Source: Sulfuricurvum sp. (GTDB lineage: Bacteria > Campylobacterota > Campylobacteria > Campylobacterales > Sulfurimonadaceae). Taken from it: DNA of 64,000 bases. Position 1 is the stretch's first letter. Every line of letters starts with the position of its first letter. This document shows, one piece after another, positions 63,409 to 64,000 of the stretch. The notes under the pieces were generated by a model, which was given only the letters and a program-made list of their open reading frames with translations, was not told where the DNA came from and made no database searches. Where the stretch lies: NCBI GenBank assembly GCA_028718525.1, contig JAQULP010000002.1:1-64000 (forward strand), in the 5' to 3' direction. A program made the translations under genes and the position numbers.

Positions 63409-64000
63409 ATTAGAATTAAAAAATAAAAGCGAAGCCTATGCATTCGGTCAAGTAGCCGCCCAAGCAAACGGAGCCGCATGGCTTAAATGCGGAGATACGG
63501 TTATATTAGCCACTGTCGTTATTGATGAAACCGATTTTGTGGATGAGGATTTTTTACCTCTTACCGTACAATACATTGAGAAAAGCTATGCAGCCGGAAA
63601 GTTTCCAGGGGGATTCATTAAACGGGAAACAAAACCGAGTGATTTTGAGACATTGACCTCACGTATTGTTGACAGATCGCTTCGTCCGTTATTTCCAAAA
63701 GGGTTTGCAAATCCGATTCAAATCACCGTCATGGTTCTTAGTGCCGATAGTGAAGCTGATTTGCAGGTCTTGGCCCTTAATGCCGCATCAGCCGCATTGT
63801 ATGTTTCGGATATCGATATTTTTAATTCGGTGAGTGCCGTTCGGATTGGAAAAATCGACGGTGAAATTGTTTTCAATCCTACGTTGAGCCAGTTGGCCAA
63901 GAGTACACTCGATTTGTATTTAGCGGGAAGCAAAGATGATATGTTGATGATCGAAATGCAAACGCTCGGTTCGGATGAAATGGAGATACTGGATATAGCT
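63392..64000 (+). CDS. pnp: Polyribonucleotide nucleotidyltransferase, N-terminal part
   Basis: The gene starts at ATG 63392 and runs off the right edge; 203 codons are visible. [54 protein letters not shown] (in parts) and [12 protein letters not shown] define the first RNase PH domain of PNPase, which degrades RNA 3'-5' with phosphate. Confidence 0.95.
   Translation, partial: MKYNVELELKNKSEAYAFGQVAAQANGAAWLKCGDTVILATVVIDETDFVDEDFLPLTVQYIEKSYAAGKFPGGFIKRETKPSDFETLTSRIVDRSLRPLFPKGFANPIQITVMVLSADSEADLQVLALNAASAALYVSDIDIFNSVSAVRIGKIDGEIVFNPTLSQLAKSTLDLYLAGSKDDMLMIEMQTLGSDEMEILDIA

Overview
The window looks like a chromosomal segment of a member of the Campylobacterota (epsilonproteobacteria), most like the Sulfuricurvum/Sulfurimonas group. 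Reasons: gene order matches what I remember of Campylobacter jejuni and Helicobacter pylori in several blocks (nadD-rsfS/gapA-pgk-tpiA-fabI; HP0268-miaB-DUF374; fliW/bamD-lon; kdsA-ribH-nusB; mqnC-M16; guaA-hemD-6S-purD-lptD-pnp). It also carries futalosine-pathway menaquinone synthesis (mqnC), a HP0268-family protein, many overlapping ATGA/GTGA/TAATG junctions and TATAAT-type -10 boxes. Species assignment is inference.

Layout. 1-122: right end of an IS30-like element. 240-5019: rsfS/nadD divergent from a glycolytic operon (gapA-pgk-tpiA) ending in fabI. 5100-10540: envelope genes (major porin, small lipoproteins, an outer-membrane barrel, an Ala/Thr-rich lipoprotein). 10570-11850: an orphan DppB-like permease with a near-consensus promoter, then a cluster of palindromic repeats. 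11855-18651: nusA, and divergently HP0268-like/miaB/DUF374 acyltransferase/TPR protein/Xer recombinase followed by a PilM-PilN-PilO-like assembly platform. 18674-25415: proC, fliW, bamD, lon, tilS, rimO. 25595-35488: msrPQ, two flavoproteins, kdsA-ribH-nusB-mqnC-M16-recG. 35575-36114: hpf.

36250-43973 is the most unusual part: a structured leader, a 1862-residue secreted multidomain protein and three overlapping pseudopilin-like genes, one lacking Glu+5 as tip pseudopilins do. I read it as a surface appendage tip or adhesin with its minor pseudopilins. The inner-membrane PilMNO-like set at 16.6-18.7 kb is a plausible partner (inference). The giant gene is AT-rich except for its last ~180 codons, which match the pseudopilins in base composition.

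44041-50059: a four-gene phosphorelay (PAS protein, Hpt protein, NIT-domain hybrid kinase, single-domain response regulator) transcribed leftward. 50135-64000: uvrC, a 41-residue lipoprotein overlapping nadB, nhaD, guaA, hemD, a probable 6S RNA, purD, an RDD protein, lptD, an MCE protein with an unusual beta-rich C-terminus, a phosphoribosyltransferase-like gene and the start of pnp.

A 72-bp cruciform-like repeat occurs twice (11699-11771 and 35451-35522). In the second place it supplies the last ~11 codons of recG. I saw no tRNA, rRNA or CRISPR array.
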